DNA of 7,611 nt from assembly GCA_004298625.1 (NCBI GenBank), contig SCSY01000299.1:1-7611 (forward strand), in the 5' to 3' direction. Below, piece after piece: positions 5,614 through 7,611 of this stretch. The translations under genes were made by a program, and so were the position numbers. Within the stretch, counting starts at the first letter, position 1. Every line of letters begins with the position of its first letter. The notes beneath the pieces are model-generated. The model saw only the letters and a program-made list of their open reading frames with translations, made no database searches and had not been told where the DNA came from. The DNA is from Nitrospirota bacterium. Lineage in GTDB: Bacteria; Nitrospirota; Thermodesulfovibrionia; Thermodesulfovibrionales; UBA1546.

Positions 5614-6684
5614 ATGACATTTCTTTCAGCAATAGTATTACTTGGGATTCTGATATTCGTGCATGAATTCGGGCATTTTATTTTGGCCAAACTGGTTGGC
5701 GTCAGGGTCCTGAAGTTTTCTCTGGGTTTTGGCCCAAAACTTATCGGCAGGAAGTATGGAGACACAGAATACCTTATCTCCGCTGTTCCGTTGGGCGGAT
5801 ATGTAAAACCTCTTGGAGAAGAACCCGGAGAGGAGATTAAGGAAGAGGACAAGCCGTTTGCATACAATTACCAGCCTGTATGGAAGAGGGCGGCAATAGT
5901 TTTTGCAGGCCCTGTTTTCAATCTGTTCTTTGCAGCGATTATCTTTATATTTATATTTCTGAGCGGCGTGCCTGTTCTCCTCCCTGAGGTCGGCGAGGTT
6001 ATGGAGAAATCTCCGGCAAGGGCAGCAGGGATTATGAAGGGTGACAGGATTGTTGAGGCGGATGGAGTTGCGGTAAATCAATGGATAGAGCTGACAGCGA
6101 TTATACATAAAAATCCGGATAAGGCTCTCACATTTAAGATAAAAAGAGATAACAATATGATCGTTGTGCCGATAACCCCTGAAAGGAAAAAAATAAAAGA
6201 CATATTCGGGGAGGAAAAAGAGATAGGCCTGATAGGGATAAAACCATTAGGAAGCTCTTTCATACAAAAGCAAGGGGTCGGCAGCGCAATAGCAAACGGC
6301 ATTGCAAGGACTTGGGAGGTATCTGTGCTGACAATCGTTGGGATTGTGAAGCTTATTCAGAGGATTGTCCCTGCAGAGACTATCGGCGGACCAATCCTTA
6401 TTTTCCAGATGGCAGGCGAGCAGGCGTCGCTCGGCGCCATGAATTTTTTTGTATTTATGGCAGTGATAAGCATAAACCTCGGCGTGCTTAATCTCCTGCC
6501 GATTCCTATTCTTGACGGCGGGCATCTCATGTTTTTGACCGTTGAGGCGATAAGACGAAAGCCCCTCAGCGAAAAAGTGATGATGATTGCGCAAAAGGTC
6601 GGGCTTGCAGTGATAATAGCCTTAATGACCTTCGCGCTATACAATGATATAATGAGGATTATTACGGGCAAGACAATGCCGTGA
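5614..6684 (+). CDS. rseP: RIP zinc metalloprotease, site-2 protease (RseP/YaeL family)
   Basis: This inner-membrane protease cuts single-pass substrates within the membrane, typically an anti-sigma factor after a first periplasmic cleavage, to release envelope stress sigma factors; it also clears signal peptide remnants. The zinc site H17-E-F-G-H21 lies in the first membrane segment. A second hydrophobic stretch (about 92-118, with the conserved GPVFNL) follows. A single PDZ domain spans about 119-195 (GEVMEKSPARAAGIMKGDRI). The C-terminal membrane part carries N293-x-x-P296-x-P298-x-L-D301-G-G, supplying the third zinc ligand, and a last segment lies at about 325-347. At 356 aa it has one PDZ domain, whereas E. 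coli RseP (about 450 aa) has two. ATG 5614 has AGGAG 7 bases upstream. No anti-sigma or sigma gene is in the window, so the substrate is unknown. Confidence 0.96.
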   Translation: MTFLSAIVLLGILIFVHEFGHFILAKLVGVRVLKFSLGFGPKLIGRKYGDTEYLISAVPLGGYVKPLGEEPGEEIKEEDKPFAYNYQPVWKRAAIVFAGPVFNLFFAAIIFIFIFLSGVPVLLPEVGEVMEKSPARAAGIMKGDRIVEADGVAVNQWIELTAIIHKNPDKALTFKIKRDNNMIVVPITPERKKIKDIFGEEKEIGLIGIKPLGSSFIQKQGVGSAIANGIARTWEVSVLTIVGIVKLIQRIVPAETIGGPILIFQMAGEQASLGAMNFFVFMAVISINLGVLNLLPIPILDGGHLMFLTVEAIRRKPLSEKVMMIAQKVGLAVIIALMTFALYNDIMRIITGKTMP

Positions 6685-6685
6685 T

Positions 6686-7126
6686 ATGAGACCCGCAACC
6701 ATAAAAAACCAGGTCTCATCCGGCGGAGTTATATTCAGGACCAATGCCGATAAAACAGAGATTGCCCTGATCGCGGTGAAGGGAGGGAATGTCTTGAGCC
6801 TCCCCAAAGGCATTGTAGACAAAGGTGAAAGCCCCGAGGAAACAGCTGTCAGAGAGGTCAGGGAGGAAACAGGGCTGAGGGGGAGGATCAAAGATAAGAT
6901 AGGAGAGATATCTTATTGGTATTACATAAAGGGAGAAAATGCAAGGTGCAGAAAAACAGTGCATTTTTATCTGATGGAATATCTCAGCGGCAGCACCAAA
7001 GACCATGATGCAGAGGTTGATGATGCAGCGTGGTTCCCCCTTGACGAAGCGCTCGGCAAGGTCAGTTATAAAGGCGACAGAGAGATTATCGAGAAGGCAA
7101 AGGGGATGATTAAAAAAATTGAATGA
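6686..7126 (+). CDS. Nudix hydrolase
   Basis: This is a small cytoplasmic pyrophosphohydrolase of the MutT/Nudix superfamily (146 aa). A complete Nudix box runs from G42 to L64: G42, E48, then R56-E57-V-R-E60-E61-T-G-L, with the metal-binding glutamates intact. The N-terminal SSGGVIFR strand, LPKG just before the box, a Y/W-rich strand (SYWYY) and the late EVDDAAWFPLDEAL segment resemble Nudix enzymes acting on dinucleoside polyphosphates (Ap4A/Ap6A type). The substrate cannot be read from sequence. ATG 6686 starts one base after the rseP stop and lacks a clear ribosome binding site, so translation is probably coupled to rseP. A strong hairpin begins two bases after the first intervening residue following its stop, at 7128, which suggests this is the last gene of the transcript. 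Confidence 0.93.
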   Translation: MRPATIKNQVSSGGVIFRTNADKTEIALIAVKGGNVLSLPKGIVDKGESPEETAVREVREETGLRGRIKDKIGEISYWYYIKGENARCRKTVHFYLMEYLSGSTKDHDAEVDDAAWFPLDEALGKVSYKGDREIIEKAKGMIKKIE

Positions 7127-7127
7127 C

Positions 7128-7170
7128 CAAAAGGGCATAATATTTTCGCTTCAAATACTATGCCCTTTTG
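7128..7170. repeat. 18-bp stem hairpin after the Nudix gene; candidate terminator and repeat-family member
   Basis: CAAAAGGGCATAATATTT (7128-7145) pairs with AAATACTATGCCCTTTTG (7153-7170) at 17 of 18 positions around a seven-base loop TCGCTTC. The descending arm ends in CCCTTTTG followed by T-rich CTTGTTATTG, so intrinsic termination on the + strand is plausible though the T tract is weak. The right arm and loop match the right arm of the element at 5431-5577 (TCAAATACTATGCCCT identical), so it is also a member of a repeat family. It lies between the Nudix stop (7124-7126) and the next start (7186). Confidence 0.8.
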
Positions 7171-7185
7171 CTTGTTATTGAATTT

Positions 7186-7611
7186 ATGGAAAAGATACTA
7201 AATTGGAATGAATTAAAGAATGCAATTGATGAAGCGCGGGCGAAAGGCAAAGAAATCGTCTTCACCAACGGCTGCTTCGATATTCTGCATGTAGGGCATA
7301 TAAGGTATCTGAGAGAGGCAGGGGCGCTCGGAGATGTTCTTGTGATCGGATTGAATTCCGACAAATCCGTCTCTGTGATAAAACCCGGAAGGCCGGTTAA
7401 TCCGCAGAACCAGAGGGCAGAGATATTGGCTGCTCTGGAAATGGTGGATTATGTAACGCTGTTTGATGAAGACACGCCTTACGAATTAATAAAGCTTCTT
7501 AAGCCCGATATTCTTGTCAAAGGCGGCGACTGGAAGAAAGAGGATATCGTCGGCTCCGACATCGCAAAAGAAACCCGCAGCCTTCCATATGTCAAAGGCA
7601 TATCAACGACC
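7186..7611 (+). CDS. rfaE2: D-glycero-beta-D-manno-heptose 1-phosphate adenylyltransferase, stand-alone RfaE domain II type (3' end outside window)
   Basis: This enzyme transfers AMP from ATP to heptose 1-phosphate, giving ADP-heptose for the LPS inner core. The frame is open for 142 codons to the right edge with no stop. The nucleotidyltransferase signature is clear: IVFTNGCFDILHVGH with H35-x-G-H38, then RYLREAGALGD, GLNSD, RPVNPQNQRAEILAAL, VDYVTLFDEDTPYELI, PDILVKGGDW and a final STT. The start at ATG 7186 places the first motif where stand-alone family members have it, so no N-terminal kinase domain (RfaE1) is fused, unlike E. coli HldE. No ribosome binding site is evident upstream. The final visible stretch (IAKETRSLPYVKGISTT) is shorter than usual and lacks the common GG. 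By family length roughly 10-20 residues are missing at the right edge. Confidence 0.93.
   Translation, partial: MEKILNWNELKNAIDEARAKGKEIVFTNGCFDILHVGHIRYLREAGALGDVLVIGLNSDKSVSVIKPGRPVNPQNQRAEILAALEMVDYVTLFDEDTPYELIKLLKPDILVKGGDWKKEDIVGSDIAKETRSLPYVKGISTT

Noticed and set aside
5638..6108. 156-codon open frame on the minus strand inside rseP
   Set aside because: It lies fully within a well-supported rseP, its translation is rich in C, H and K without any motif, and it has no ribosome binding site or neighbours on that strand.
6716..7138. 140-codon open frame on the minus strand opposite the Nudix gene
   Set aside because: It mirrors the Nudix coding region, whose motif is unambiguous; the antisense protein shows no recognisable domain.
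7144..7185. Possible sigma-70 promoter for rfaE2 (TACTAT as a -10 box)
   Set aside because: TACTAT is part of the hairpin arm, and no -35-like hexamer lies at 16-18 bases; the call would be guesswork.

Overview
The window reads as a compact, mostly housekeeping stretch of a Gram-negative (diderm) bacterial chromosome, with every supported gene on the + strand. The diderm assignment rests on a site-2 protease of the RseP type, an ADP-heptose (LPS core) nucleotidyltransferase and a Sec-exported protein. Gene content, moderate GC and short TTCACTA-type tandem repeats remind me of uncultured Nitrospirota (Thermodesulfovibrio relatives) or Desulfobacterota. That placement is an impression from memory and is not proven by the sequence.

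Layout. 1-1016 is the 3' part of a GH57 alpha-glucan enzyme gene that enters from the left edge. 1024-2760 encodes an exported beta-propeller (VCBS/FG-GAP) protein of unknown function, whose signal peptide is written in a tandem heptanucleotide repeat. 2763-5444 is a tightly packed block, uppS-cdsA-dxr, with gaps of 2 and 1 bases and an ATGA overlap. 5445-5613 is a spacer dominated by a compound palindrome. 5614-7126 holds rseP and a Nudix hydrolase gene one base apart. 7128-7170 is a strong hairpin. 7186-7611 is the start of a stand-alone rfaE2-type gene that leaves the window at the right edge. No gene-free stretch exceeds 300 bases.

How the genes work together. Dxr commits carbon to the MEP isoprenoid pathway, and UppS uses the resulting IPP and FPP to make undecaprenyl diphosphate, the lipid carrier for peptidoglycan and O-antigen. 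CdsA makes CDP-diacylglycerol for phospholipids. RseP is an intramembrane protease of envelope stress signalling, and RfaE2 activates heptose for LPS. The common theme is envelope building, and the uppS-cdsA-dxr-rseP order is the widely conserved bacterial one. The usual upstream partners (frr, pyrH, tsf, rpsB) are replaced here by the GH57 and propeller genes.

The most interesting non-coding signal is a pair of related palindromic elements, one overlapping the end of dxr and one just after the Nudix gene. They share an arm (TCAAATACTATGCCCT). The dxr copy appears to carry a second, C/G-rich palindrome nested in its loop. I found no clearly novel multi-gene system.
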